From NCBI GenBank assembly GCA_025504975.1, contig JANUWI010000013.1:248001-312000 (forward strand): a stretch of DNA of 64,000 nt. Reading direction: 5' to 3'. Positions within the stretch are counted from its first letter, which is position 1, and the number at the start of each line of letters is the position of its first letter. A program made the position numbers and the translations under genes. Under the pieces are notes generated by a model, which was not told where the DNA came from, ran no database searches, and saw nothing but the letters and a program-made list of their open reading frames with translations. Shown piece by piece: positions 19,420 to 31,959 of this stretch. This stretch comes from Plenodomus lindquistii. Lineage: Eukaryota; Ascomycota; Dothideomycetes; Pleosporales; Leptosphaeriaceae.

Positions 19420-22400
19420 GGTCTGTGTTGTCTACCCTCAAGTGGTCGAAGTGGTCATTTTATATCATCCCACGGGTATCTGGAGTACAGAGCCTTCACT
19501 CCATGCGTAGATACGTCGCGACAAGGTCGACAAGGATGTCATCGTAGCACTGCCGTTCTATAGATCGCTCAGGGTCCAATCGTATCCTGAATGCAGGTGC
19601 CCGTATGTACTCAGGTGGGGACTTTGATCTCCAGGAACACAAAGAGATCACTCGCGTGGGGTCACAACTCTTGCAATGGTGTCGCAAAACGCGCGGGACG
19701 TGCTCAACACTCTGCCGTGACGTAGCTTTCGTGCGGGCCACGTGTATCGCGCTCTTGGTAACTCCTTGCCTCAACCAAACACAACCTCAGGATACGCAGC
19801 AGCAAAGACTCTTTGCGAATTTGATAGTAACTCAGATAATGTACTGCGCTACGCCACGGTGACTGATGCAGTACGCGTTCTGGGCGTGGTGCATGTCTCT
19901 CGCTCAGTAAGGACAGCATACCGCACAGCCAGCATACTCACAGCCAATGTACTGACGAAGGAGTCGCAGTATGCTGCGTAGTACAAATCAATGCTTATCT
20001 GCGTAACCGAAACCCAGATGGGTTGCTCGTCTCGTTTGGGAATAGTTGACTTCCGGGCCGTGATGGTACTACAACAACACGAGAATCAGCATACCCAGTG
20101 TAGTCACTTCCTCTGTGCCAGTCATGGTGACTATCTCCTCTCTTTGGCTTTTTGGATGAATTGAGCCATGATAGTTGGGTTCCTGGATCCTGGTCGTTGT
20201 GATCCTCCACAGTGTTCGGTAGATTGCAACAGTTGCATCCGTGGTAATGGGTCTTCCGATCGACTTCGCGCACCAAATCTGCGGGGAGCCGAGCTGCCTC
20301 AAACCCGACATGTTCTTGTGTACTCAACTGCATATCTCCAGTTGATAAGCTACAACAGCCAAGTGGTGATGCGTTACTGCACGGTAAGCGGACCATGCTT
20401 TCAGCTTTTCTTTTCGCTGTTTGTAGACTGTTGTGACCCATCACAGCATGACGCCTCATTAAGCGATACACTCGAGAGCTATTGAGCGTCCGAAAATTCA
20501 GAAAGAGCACATTTTACGTACGGCCAAGTCTTGGAACTTTCAGCCTCCTTCGTGACACTGTTTCTTTGCGAATCACGGTATCCTGACCTCATGCAGAGAC
20601 TGTAAGATCATCTGCCTTGAGAATACGTTCCTTCTTTGCTACTCTGCGGAGGGCTTGCCATGTAACACATGTGGGGTTCATAGGCCCTGCAGTTAGAACC
20701 CTGAGATCGAAGTGGCAAGTATCTCTATGGCACCTCTCTTGCAGGGATGCTGGGATCGCCAAAAGCTTTCGCAGCATTGCATTGGCCAATATCTACGCAC
20801 TGGGCCTAGAGTAAGGTGCATCTAACTCTTGGCAACCGTTTGTTTGGGCAAGAGTCGTGCTTCTTCAGCGGCGCAGTACCCGCTCGGAAGCACTTGCATC
20901 GGAGGTTTACGATTGGCGATCAATTCGAAGTTGGAGAGCCCTTGTCAGAGCTGCTAACAAGAATGTGGCCCAGGGACGCATCTTTGAGCATGATATGCAG
21001 GCTCGCGGACAGGAGCTACTCAAGACATCATGTTCATGCTCTGGGTTTAGAGCGGACCGCGTCTCTGGGAGAATGTAGGTACTCTTGGCGCAGCACGTCA
21101 TCAATCGTCGATTGGAGTCATTTCGAATGCATCGCATGCAGCCCATTCAGGCATACTTGCGGCACATTCAAGACCACTAGAACGAGCTATCAAGACTGCG
21201 ATACACGTAGCCATAACCTGAGCATTGTGTAAGTCGAAGACAACGTGCAGCAGTCTCGGGATGACTTGATAGTGACAATTCAGGTACTGCAGACGCATGT
21301 GGGGACGATTCGCACGTATCGTACACCGTTGATAGTGGAGACACCGATGTGGTGACAACAGTTGCATCATCTCACCGTCGCCGGACATGACGAGCTCTCA
21401 GTTGTAACCCAGTACAAGATGTGGATTTCATGGTATGCTCAACAGCAGACATGCTGTAGCAAGGACTTGTAGTCTGCGATGGGATACCCTGGGGCATTTA
21501 TGACGGTTTGCTTTATCGTCCATAATACTGTGTCCTCCTTAGCAACAGATTGCCACTCGAACTAAAGTCAGAATGGCCTTGATTTCACCAGGAAAACTCA
21601 CTTGGTCGTTACATCATCTACTAAGACTGAGGGTAGAAAACAATGGCAAAGTGTTATAGAGTGACAGCGTATTATGTGCGCGTCTGATGCGGGAGCACTC
21701 GCACAGAGTGAGTGAGTGAGTGGGTGAATGGTGAGGTTGAGGTTGAGCGGTGTCGGGCACCGCGTCACAGCAGCCCGAACGTTGGTTACGTGAGTTCCCC
21801 GACGCGTTAGATACGCGTGAACGGCGCACCCTCCGGCATGCTCTCCTACGTACAAATTTGTCCAATTGCGAATCCCGTTCTCTTGATCTGCAAGTTTCCT
21901 TCCTAGGCATCCGACACCACGCAAATCTTTGAGATTGACAGTATGCAGGATACCGCTTGTTTTGTCACCACAGTTTTCAATCTGAGTTTACCGGCGAGGA
22001 CATCGCCACCTTGGAAGCCGTCCTTTCATGCGCCATTATTCGTGCTGCCAAGATCGAAAGAAAAACCCCATTACCCCTTGCCAAACGTTCGATACTATCC
22101 TTGCAAAACAAATGGTCGAGAGCAATTCTTGCCTCGAGCGACGACACGGTATTGGCACACTCGGTAGTCATTATGTCCCGACACCATCTTGCGGCATGAG
22201 TCCTACGCAACAACCGTATGTTAAGGCTGTGATGGAGCCGGCAAGTCGAGCCTGTCAGATCTCCGTGAGGAATAGAAAGCGCGACTCGCATCCTGCTACA
22301 GACATAACACGCTACGCATTATATCTGCAGTTGGCTTGACTGGATCGATTCATGTTAGGGAATTATCCTAAAGTGCGACACGATATCACACGAGATGCTG

Positions 22401-22664
22401 CTCCCATGTCAGGACGTTGACAAAACATCCAACGATCTCCATCTTGATCGAATCGGAGCTATCCACGGGTGCGCGATAAAGCGGAAGTCTGGGGAGGCGC
22501 TCACTAGGTCGGATGAAGTAAGAACTCACAGTCTTATCATGGCAAGGCCAACACAACAAAGGCATCCGCTACGTCATGTTGATTGCGGATTCCGGTAGTT
22601 GCAGAGAACGAAATGCATGTCAGGCCCGCCCCCGACCTTGCGTCTCTCGGGTACTCGTCACATA
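19420..22664. other. 3.2-kb region without recognisable genes
   Basis: This is the longest gap in the window, between the divergent GT2 and asparagine synthetase genes. Frames of up to 171 codons occur on both strands, but none has homology, codon bias or splice-joined continuation that I can see. A short GAGT-type tandem run lies near 21706-21725. The base composition is mixed and not AT-rich, so it is not an obvious RIP-degraded element. It could hold a long noncoding RNA or a very diverged gene. Confidence 0.5.
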
Positions 22665-24897
22665 ATGTGTGGGATCACTTGTGCTGTCGCATTGCGGGGT
22701 CATGGGCCCCTGCATCAAAGCCGCACCACATTGAGCAAGACACTCAACGAGAGCTTGAATACCATCAAGCATCGCGGACCAGATGCCAATGGACATTGGA
22801 TAAGCAATGATTGCCGAATTGGTATGTCAGATTGAATCCTTCAGCACCACCTATGGTATGTTCACATGACTGACAACCTTCTTTTGACAGCTCTTGCTCA
22901 CAATCGCCTCGCAATTGTTGACCTGAACCCGGAAGGCGAACAACCGTTTCACGACGTCGACGAAAACATCCATGCTGTGGTCAATGGCGAATTGTATGGC
23001 TATGAGGAGATCCGAGATCGACTGAGTCGCAGCGGCTACAAGTTCAAGAGCCAATCTGACTCTGAGATCGCGTTGGCACTGTACAAAGAGCATGGTTTAT
23101 CGTTCCTCTCGCATCTGCGCGGGGAGTTCTCCCTCTGTCTGTACGATTCGAAGGCGCAATTGTTCGTTGCCGCCTGTGATCGTTATGCAATCAAGCCAAT
23201 GTACTACACCATCCTGGACGGCAAACTGCTGGTAAGCCCCGCCTGGCAAAGCTTGTGCGAATGGGGAAACGTTCGAGATCGCTGATACTTAGTGCTACCG
23301 CCAGATCGCCTCCGAGATGAAGGCATTCTTGCCCTTCGGATGGCAACCTGCGTGGGATGTTCAAAGTATCAAGGACGTTGGATGGCTTTGTGATCGGAGG
23401 ACTATATTTCAGGGTGTTCAAAAGATCTTACCGGGTCATTATCTCACATGCACATCATTCAACACAATTTCGCAACATAAGTATTGGGATGTTGAGTACA
23501 AAGACAAGGTATGCATGCGATCAGTTGACACATCTCTTCCCAAACACTAAGAGAAGTAGCACGAGGTCGAGACAAGGAGCGAACAAGAGATGATTCAGGG
23601 CGTTCGAACCCATCTCTTGGAAGCCGTTCGAGACCGTCTTCGTGCGGACGTACCGATTGGCGTCTTTCTTAGTGGCGGCATCGATTCCAGTGCGATCGCA
23701 GGGATGGTAAAACACCTGATGGAGACGGAAGGAGTACGACTTGGGACAGCTCCCGCATCTGAGAGGATGAATTGCTTCAGCGTGAAGTTCATGGGCGAAG
23801 AACACGATGAAGAACCCATCGCCCGTCGAACTGCCGAGTGGCTTGGTGTCAGGATGCACAAAGTCGAAATGACGGAAGAGAACTTCGCTGCAAACATCGA
23901 AGACGCCGTCTGGCACAACGAGGCTGCGGTAACAGATCTGGGGACTGTGGGCAAATTCATGCTCTCCAAACTTACCAGCGATGAAAGCATCAAAGTCGTT
24001 CTCACAGGCGAAGGGTCCGACGAACATTTTGCTGGATATCGCGAACTTCTCACAGACTTTGTGCGAGAGCCAGATCCATCTTGGCCCAATGCTGGACTTT
24101 CGGAAGAAGACCGACTCCGTACGTTCAACGAGTTGGAAGGATCTGAAAAATCTGGACCAGAAGAACTATTCACAGCTGCCGCCGCACGGCAACAGGTCAA
24201 CAACACGTCGTTTCTAGGCTTTGCGCAGACTGCCTCGCTCAGGAATCCGCTCCTTGCGCCTTGGACATTCGCCGAATTTGGCGAATGCGATAAACGTATG
24301 ACTGCAGTCAACGCACTTGACGGACGCACTCGAGCCCTCATGACCAACAAGTGGCATCCTTTGCACACATCGCTGTACATCTGGATCAAGAGCTCACTTT
24401 CGAATGGCCTGCTTACAGTCTTGGGTGATCGCTGCGAGATGGCGCATAGTGTGGAGGGTCGCCAACCTTTTCTGGATCATCGGCTAACCGAATATGCGAT
24501 GGGGTTGCCTCCAAGTATCAAGTTGCACTGGGATCCCAAGTCGCGAACCTTCAGCGAGAAGTGGATCTTGAAAGAAGCGATGAAACCATTCATCACAGAG
24601 GAACTGTATGCAAGGAAGAAGCACCCCTTCTCTGCGCCAGTCAAGTACAAGCCCGAAGGCCCTGTGCATAAGCTCTTCAGTAGTCTCATCACCAAAGAAA
24701 ACGTGGACAAGCTGGGCTTCATGGACTGGGAGCAGTGTAAGGGGCTGGTGCATGATGCCATCTTCGACGCGAATCGCGCCAAGTACAGCCAAATGATCCT
24801 TGTGGGTCAGTTCGTCATCCTGCAGAAGCGTTTTGGAGTCAGTACAGCGCAGCCAGAGTTCGCTCACATTGGGCAGAATAAGTCTGCAGGTCCTTAG
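22665..24897 (+). CDS. Glutamine-hydrolysing asparagine synthetase
   Basis: Four exons, 22665-22821, 22891-23231, 23293-23508 and 23560-24897, give 683 aa. The start is fixed by MCGI: the Met is removed and Cys2 becomes the glutaminase nucleophile. The class-II amidotransferase domain covers about residues 2-200 (NRLAIVDL, VNGELYG, HLRGEFS). The synthetase domain has the ATP pyrophosphatase loop SGGIDS at 276-281 and TGEGSDE near 387-393. The reaction is aspartate + glutamine + ATP to asparagine. It is longer than yeast Asn1/Asn2 and resembles the AsnB/AsnO type found in filamentous fungi, some of which amidate other acids in secondary metabolism. No biosynthetic cluster surrounds it, so primary asparagine synthesis is the default call. 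Confidence 0.88.
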
Positions 24898-26163
24898 GCT
24901 TGGTGCTGATACGACATTCATTGCTTAGGATACAAGCATAGCATTCGATACTCATTTATTGGCTTCAGAATATCTATCAATTGCTGTATCGCTTGACTCA
25001 GCAGTACTGGTCAGACTCGTTTACTACTGATTTTACATACCAGATATCATTCTAATACACCCCTTCCCAGCCGCTGCGACACAAACTTTGACCCCGCCAA
25101 TTCAACAGGAATCTACAAGGTTCTTCACCTAGTTCGACTTTTCGCCGGACAGATGAAGCCACAACGTCGCTGGATCACTGCTACTGGGAATGCTTTACGT
25201 GGAACCGGTTGATGTTGATACCATTCAGCCAGTTACATAGTGCACTGACAATGTTCCAATTGGTATCTGGATCCCATGAAAGAAGCTCGAGTGTCTTACA
25301 GTAATGCCCATATCGAATGCGGCGTCCACTGGTTGTACCTGGGGCACGAGGCTGTCAGGGAGGTCCATTGCGACGGCTCTCCAGCTGCGTATTCTTCCTT
25401 CAAAGCCAAAAGTTGAGCCCGCATGGCTGCCGGCACTGCGCGGTCCACATTCCCCTTCGCATACTAAAATGAGATGTAGAGACAGGTATAGTCATCAGGT
25501 TCTGCAAATGATCGTGGTCTCATGTGGGTGTAGATGATTTGTCGGGCAAGTGTTGGCAGAATGGCTTCAACAGCGTCACTTGCGTGGTGTCTCAGAATGG
25601 CTACGGACAGCTTCGAGCTTACCCTTCACATTGGTCTTGACGCAATCACGTATGGTACTGAGTTACGGATTGAGCTTAGTGCCGGTTTACTTACGAAGCT
25701 GAAGGTGGTAAGGCTTAAGGAGAACTTATCGATTACGCCTGTTCGGGTTTTGGTGGCCGAATGAGACGGTTGGTCGAGGTCAGATGTCATGAGAAGGTAA
25801 GTGCTGACCTGAACGCGTGGTGGTGAAGGACTGGGTATTCGAAGGCATCTCTCGCTAGGATACTGTGCACTTGTATCCCATCGCATAAGCAACCCGCTAA
25901 GCCGATGGCTACTTTGTGCAAGCACATGCTCAATCTAAGAGGACCTCAGTTATGAAGGCGGTTCTCTTTTACGTATGCTTCTCGTCGTGTTCACTCACAT
26001 CGACTTTCACAATGACTTTGATACTCTGGGGGCGCCAATCTCGCAACGACCTCTTCATGCCTCCATATCGCGACCTTAAAACCTGTCAAAAATTACCCAG
26101 AGCGCAATCTATACTCATAGCTCGCAACACCGGAACGACCACCATCAGCTCATAAAACCCGCT
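24898..26163. other. Intergenic region
   Basis: About 1.27 kb between asparagine synthetase and the F-box-like gene, both on the plus strand. Short frames only; nothing recognised. Confidence 0.5.
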
Positions 26164-27075
26164 ATGACTTCTCAACCGGACTCCGCCGTCTCTGCGTTGG
26201 CCAACTCATCCTTGACACTCCCACTGGAGTTACGTAACATCATATACAGCCACCTCGAAGACTGGCTTTTCCAACCCCGGCTTTCGATATTTGGATTGGC
26301 TTCCCGTGATGCCTATAAGGAACTGCTGGCACGACGTGCTGATCAGCTGAAGATGTTCTTCGAAGCAGCCATGATCGACGCCGCGAACCGAAACGCGAAG
26401 TTCATGCTACATACTTCACTTAAAAACCCAAGCAATATGGCGGACATTAACAGGATAGTCCTGATCGTCGATGATCTGACTGACCTTCCTCTGTCACAGG
26501 GATTACTCCGACTCAACTTGAGTCGCCTCGAGATTCATCTTCTCAAGCCGCCACAGACAAACTTCACGATGCCTATCAATGATAAAGCTGACTTTGCGTG
26601 TAGGACACTCAAGCCCGTCGTAGACGCCGCAGGAGCCCTTTGCAACGTCAAAATCAAGACCATTGTTGTGACATGGTGTATGAACAACCGCCCCCACGTT
26701 TACACTCGCAGACGCTTCCTCGCTGGCCGCCACGTCGGAGTCTTCCCCGGATTTGCAGGGGAGCCAGTTGAAGAGGACGTTGGCGTGGTGATAAATACCC
26801 AACCGGTGTACAAATTCGCTATGACCGACGACTACGAAACCGGCAGACTGGTCCTTCGGTCGGAGACAAGGTGGAAACCCAACGCTGATTGGATGAGACT
26901 GATGACCGAGAGCCACAAGAGGGAGGTTCCAGAAGGGAAAATTTCCAGAGTTGTCAAGGAAGATGGGAAGAGTATCACGAAGAGTACACCAACAGAGTTG
27001 GAGTTTATACCGTTGAGCAGCTTTTGGTGGTATAAGGATATCGGTATGCATCAATACCTTCAACATGTAGATTGA
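26164..27075 (+). CDS. F-box-like protein of unknown function
   Basis: A single-exon gene of 303 aa starting at ATG 26164. Near the N-terminus, residues ~18-32 read LTLPLELRNIIYSHL, the degenerate F-box-like opening common to large Pleosporales families of unknown function. The rest has no repeats, membrane segment or catalytic motif that I recognise. The frame at 32852-34639 carries a similar opening (SLPLETRDMVYEY), and I place both in this loose class. If the F-box is real, the protein would link a target to an SCF ubiquitin ligase through Skp1. Confidence 0.6.
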   Translation: MTSQPDSAVSALANSSLTLPLELRNIIYSHLEDWLFQPRLSIFGLASRDAYKELLARRADQLKMFFEAAMIDAANRNAKFMLHTSLKNPSNMADINRIVLIVDDLTDLPLSQGLLRLNLSRLEIHLLKPPQTNFTMPINDKADFACRTLKPVVDAAGALCNVKIKTIVVTWCMNNRPHVYTRRRFLAGRHVGVFPGFAGEPVEEDVGVVINTQPVYKFAMTDDYETGRLVLRSETRWKPNADWMRLMTESHKREVPEGKISRVVKEDGKSITKSTPTELEFIPLSSFWWYKDIGMHQYLQHVD

Positions 27076-28038
27076 TCTCGGTTATTTGCGCTAGTACGCG
27101 GATGACGTGAAGAAGATAGCATTTTTAGCAAATTTCATTCGAGTTCCATGTTTCCTACTCTTTGTCCACAGCGTCACTGGTGCACAGTGTCATCCTTTGT
27201 GAGCCATGCGAAATCAGATCCTATTGATTGCTAACGTCAGGAATGTGAATGGTAAAAGAGCAATAATGAAGTGAAATACTATTCCAAATAATGAGTTCCG
27301 TAGACATGTGTAGTAGCCTTGAAGTGACAGTCAGGCTCCGGAGACAACACCACCTAGCTCAAAAGGATGTCAAAACTTCCCATGGCTCTAGTGGTTGGCA
27401 CAATCGGGATTCGATCAGTCTCGTGAATCCTTCTTTCCAACTGTCCTCTCCGCCAAGCGGTGCTATATACCTGCACGGAGTCCAATTGAGCTTCCTGTCC
27501 CGTCGGAAATCGGAGCAACACGACTCCTGTCCATAGATAAGGCATCCAAGATCTTACATTTCCAACATCCCACAGCAGACGCAGCGCAGGAATGATTAGC
27601 TGCATGGAAGAATTAACAACAAGCTAAACGGCGATTGAAGCAAACCAGGGCGAGTTCGGCCGAAGTCTACGTAGCTTCGAGTTCACCATAACGTTAAGCA
27701 CCACGAAGTATCCATCCTAAATAGGAACCTTGAAAGACCACGAGAATCCTTGAGAAGTGTGAATAGCGGCTGCCTAGAACACCATCCTTACAAATATTAG
27801 TAATATCCTCACTGCAGGATCGTCTGACATAGCATCACTACCTGGAGAATCCCCCACCAGACCCACAATCCTCAGCCGAGGTATTGGTCGAATCAGCGTA
27901 AAGCTCCACAGGCGGACCATCGGCGTTCCGAGGACTACCAAGACGAATACTCGATCTCAAAGTACAGATATATATCTTGCCCTCTAACTGTCAAGTGAAA
28001 ACGTTCCAGCACACGCAATTCCATCCCAGAAATCTAAG
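27076..28038. other. Intergenic region
   Basis: About 960 bp between the F-box-like gene and the GST gene. No gene or repeat was recognised. Confidence 0.5.
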
Positions 28039-28758
28039 ATGACGTCACCAAAACTCATAGTCCACCACCTACAAATCGGCCAAGGCGAACGCATCCCATG
28101 GCTTCTCGAGGAACTCAACATCCCATATGAGCTCAAACTGTACAAACGCTCTCCTCTGGTCTCGCCGCCAGAGTTGCAGGCCCTTTATCCAATTGGCGCA
28201 TCGCCTGTTCTTGAAGATCTGACCGATCCCTCCAACCCCGTCAAATTTGCCGAATCCGGCGCGATCTGCGAGTACATCGTCAACAAATATGGCAATGGCC
28301 GGCTTGCATTGAAGCCAGAGGACAAGAACTACGCCGACTATTTGTACTGGCTTCATTTCGGCAACACTTCGTTGAACTCAACGATATTCCGCCGCGTAAT
28401 GACGCGAAACATGGTGGGCGAGGAGGACCCAAGGTACAAAGACATCAACAGGCGCGTTGTCAATATGCTGCAGCACACCGACAAGCGCCTCAAGGAGAAC
28501 AAGTGGTTAGCCGGTGAGGAGTTCACAGCGGCAGATGTCATGATGGGTTGGTGTTTCTTCACTCTGCGCAAGTTTGAGAAGATAGATTTGACGCCCTATG
28601 AGGGTATTTTGGGGTGGATGAAGAGGGTGGGTGAAAGGAAGGCGTACAGGACTGCGATGCAGAAGAGCGATCCGGAGTTGGATATTGACGCGAACTTGAG
28701 TGCGCAGGGGCCGCCGCTGTATGAGCCTTGGGCAAAGTTGATGGGCCTCAAGCCGTGA
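28039..28758 (+). CDS. Glutathione S-transferase
   Basis: A single-exon gene of 239 aa, the usual GST size, starting at ATG 28039 (context AAGATGA). The thioredoxin-like N-domain is visible (KLIVHHLQIGQGERIPWLLEEL, with the cis-Pro region GASPVLED and the glutathione-contact motif ESGAICEYI). The C-terminal helical domain includes WLAGEEFTAADVMMG, the conserved GST hydrophobic-staple region. It would conjugate glutathione to electrophiles in the cytosol. It is closest in pattern to fungal GTT1-like enzymes. It is convergent with the permease gene, only 124 bp apart. Confidence 0.9.
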   Translation: MTSPKLIVHHLQIGQGERIPWLLEELNIPYELKLYKRSPLVSPPELQALYPIGASPVLEDLTDPSNPVKFAESGAICEYIVNKYGNGRLALKPEDKNYADYLYWLHFGNTSLNSTIFRRVMTRNMVGEEDPRYKDINRRVVNMLQHTDKRLKENKWLAGEEFTAADVMMGWCFFTLRKFEKIDLTPYEGILGWMKRVGERKAYRTAMQKSDPELDIDANLSAQGPPLYEPWAKLMGLKP

Positions 28759-28882
28759 GTCTCTTGGTGCGACACTGAAGAACTTGCGGTTAACGAACTC
28801 AGGGGGCGAGGAAGAATGTGATTAGGATAACGATGTGATGTAAATAGCCTTCTACGCTCAATCGATGGGTATAGTGTATGGC

Positions 28883-30517
28883 CTAAAAGCCCTGCGCTTC
28901 TCTTTCAACCACAGGTACTTCGAACTTGTGCCTTCCCCTGACCACGTAATAGATTGCACCGACTACAACCCATCCCACCATAACGACCGTGGAGTAGTTC
29001 ATATTCTGAGGAGTTACAGGCATAAATGTAGGGAAGGTTGAGAAGACCATGGCGAGTATTAGCCACGCGCATGAGAGAAGGTTGACAGCAAGACCGATAG
29101 CCTTTGGCATCCTAAAGATACCATAATCGCGAGCTGTGAAATTCGGTCGGCCACAGATCATGAAGTAAATGATCGGGACAAGGTATGAAGCGTATAGGCC
29201 GAGTACGGCCATGGACAGAATAGCATTGAAAGCAGTGGTGTTGCCCAAGTAGATGAAACCAAGTAGCATCTGTAGTATTGTGACAACGACTACGGCTCGT
29301 ACTGGGGTTTGGTATTTGGGATTGACATGTGAGAAGTAGCGATCGAACGGCAGTGCTTTGTCACGAGCGAAGGCCCAAACGGTACGTGATGTCGATGTGA
29401 TACCCGCGGCGGTTGCTGCGATGGCAATAACACTGGGGATTGCGCTCAGCACCGACGCTCCCACGGCGGACTTCGTGGCGTCAAAGAAGATTTGCATGAA
29501 CGGGAAACCAGTCGGTGTGGCCAAAAGTACTTGGAGTGGTCCAGTAGCGAACAGCAGAACGATGCAAAATACAAAGCCGAGAATGCCGTTGATGGTGACT
29601 GAGCCAATCATAGCCAGCGGGACATTGCGAGATGCATAGGGCATCTCTTCTGAGAGATGGCATGCAGCATCATATCCGAGCAGCGGATACACAGCAGATA
29701 GGAGTCCGACGAGCCAGGACACGCCGTCGTTGGACCAGCCACTGCTGTTCGTGACCTCTGTAAAGACAAAGGATGCTGTGTTCTTTGGCGCCATGACGCC
29801 GAGGATGATGACGATGACCAGGAACCCTACAACGTGAAGCACGCCTGCGAGTAGATTGGCTGTCGGCAGTATACGGGCACCCCAAATGTTCAACGCAGCA
29901 GCGTACACCAGGATAGCCCAGTAGAGTAGTAGACCTTGCCATCGCTCGGGTGCGTATGTTGGATTGTTCAAGATGATCATGCCTTGGATTTGGAGACCAG
30001 CGGCGAAAGCAGCGGAGGCGGTGAAAACGATCTGCCCTCCAATGTTGATCCAACCTGTTGACCAGGCAGCAAGGGAGCGGGAGGAGGCAGGTGAAAGAGC
30101 AGCAACCCAGTGGTATTGTCCTGTAATATCGTTAGTAAGATGAGTATACCGTGACTCGGCCTGGACTTGCCTCCTGCTGTGGGCCAGATCGACGCAATCT
30201 CTCCGAGCGAGAGCGCAATTGCGACTGTACAAATCATTGACATGAGGCTGTCGTCATTAGTCGTCATGTCTTGTGATACTTGGTGACATTATCTTAGCTT
30301 ACAAGTTAAAGAATAGACAAGGGGCTCCGCCTGTGGTCAACGCTGTTGCAATGACGGTTGCCAGTGCTTCCCATGTTGCCATGAGGCACAGACAAAGAGC
30401 CCCCAACGACCATGGAGAATACGCTCGCCGTAGCTCCTGAACATGGCCAATCTGGGCCAGCCTTTCATCATCGTCATTCGTGTCCACGGCGATGTGTTTC
30501 GTGTCAAGGTCTGCCAT
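28883..30517 (-). CDS. APC-superfamily amino acid/choline-type permease
   Basis: Three exons, 30517-30303, 30247-30171 and 30120-28883, give 509 aa. The first intron is GT-AG. The second (30170-30121) must use a GC donor (GGAG|GCAAGT...TTACAG) to read TAGGQYHWVAAL, the conserved family segment. About twelve hydrophobic segments are visible. Motifs such as SLGEIASIWPTAGGQYHW, GYDAACHLSEEMPYASRNVP and SSRTVWAFARDKALPF place it in the amino acid/choline transporter (ACT) family with yeast Hnm1, Uga4 and Bio5. It would import amines such as choline, GABA or related compounds across the plasma membrane. The substrate cannot be set from sequence alone. Confidence 0.88.
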
Positions 30518-31959
30518 CTCGATGTGCTATTGATGTTTTCCTTTGGACTTCGATTCGATGTCCGTCAAATCGCGCAGCCGATCAAGATTGTTTATAGGGT
30601 GGTCCCTAGCAGGATTGACAGATAAGCTGGGCCATCTTCTGATATCTGTGGAGACATTGTCGGCCTCTTTACAGCGTCAAGAGATAGGTGATTTTGTCTC
30701 AAAGGAGCGTGGCGGAACCTTTCCGGTCTACAACGACCCAGCAACTGTGACAAAATGCGGGGACTTAGCGCGCTGCTAAGGTGGTGTAGGGCTAGGATGT
30801 TGCGGCTCCAGACTGTCAACTCGTTTTCTAGTTGGTACGGACGACTCAAAGACCGAGGGCATATCGCGGGTTTGATAAGAGGTATTGAAACCTGCGGAAA
30901 CAGAACGGAATTCGTATAAGTTCTTCCAATAGATCGTCACGGGACAGGAGCTGTGGTCGCGTGGCTGATCTTCAGGTCTGATATGGTGGCTATCCGTCGA
31001 CCTTACCCAAATAGGTTGCAATTGTGAGATTTCGATTAGCACACAGAGGTATAGACGCGCGATGTCAACGCAATATGCAAGTTCTCCTAATATGGATCTA
31101 GAATAGATGTTTATCACTGGGGAACTTGTTGAAGTAAAAGTACAATGTGTACGTGGCTGGCACAGGTTCGATATGATCTTGCCTAGCGTGGGTGCAAATG
31201 TGAGCTTCTGTATGAAACGAAGTTCATCGATTATGGAGGCTATGTCCCTGCCGTCAGCAAATTTGTTATCGTGCTCGTGGTGTCTATACGAAGCTGTATG
31301 GATAGAGCTCGACGAGAGCAAGGTGAGAAGCCTGTTTCTCAAAAAGGGCCAATCATGCATGGCTCTACCGACTCTGACAAGAATTGTGACCATAGTATCC
31401 CATAGGATCAAGTAAGACAATATGGTGCCTTGAACTTATGGCATGGTCTCGCATCGATCTGAATATCGAATTGAGGAGATGAGAGGCGATGAAGCTGTAC
31501 AATGAATTCGCATCGATCGGAGCATGTCGGGTTCTGCCGACGATGCCAATGAGGCTCTTCCGGACCCACTTCGGCCGCTCAGGTACAAAGGTACACGCGA
31601 CACGCCATGCCTCCAGCACCACCACGTCCATGTGACCCATCACACCACTTATGTCATCGTAGAAACGCGTCGAAATATCACGCCTGTGGCCTCATTGATG
31701 CCATGTTTAGGCACACTGACATGAGCGTGACCTGAGGAGGTGAAGCTCCCCCTGGCGAGCGGGGTTCGCACCATACGAATGCGGTGGTACAGGCGGCGCA
31801 ATGAGATCACATAAAGGTTAATGACCCCTCACGAGAGGTGTACTCCGCAGCTTATATTGGCTTTGCATCGTGTTCTACAGCTCTTTGTCACTTACAGCAC
31901 TCAATTGAACCTTACTTACTCTGCTACGCACGCTCTCACACCAGCTATAGCTTTCCAAG
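30518..31959. other. Intergenic region, divergent promoters
   Basis: About 1.4 kb between the permease and paralogue B starts. A 214-codon frame lies on the minus strand at 30776-31420, without recognisable homology or splice-linked extension; I do not call it a gene. Confidence 0.5.

Noticed and set aside
19995..20510. 171-codon minus-strand frame in the 3.2-kb gap
   Set aside because: No homology and no bias; similar frames occur on the other strand of the same gap.
30776..31420. 214-codon minus-strand frame between permease and paralogue B
   Set aside because: No recognised domain, atypical composition, and no splice-linked continuation; could be real but not supportable.
31741..31790. 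Possible tRNA fragment (GGGGTTCGCACC)
   Set aside because: No cloverleaf could be paired on either strand; only a T-loop-like string.
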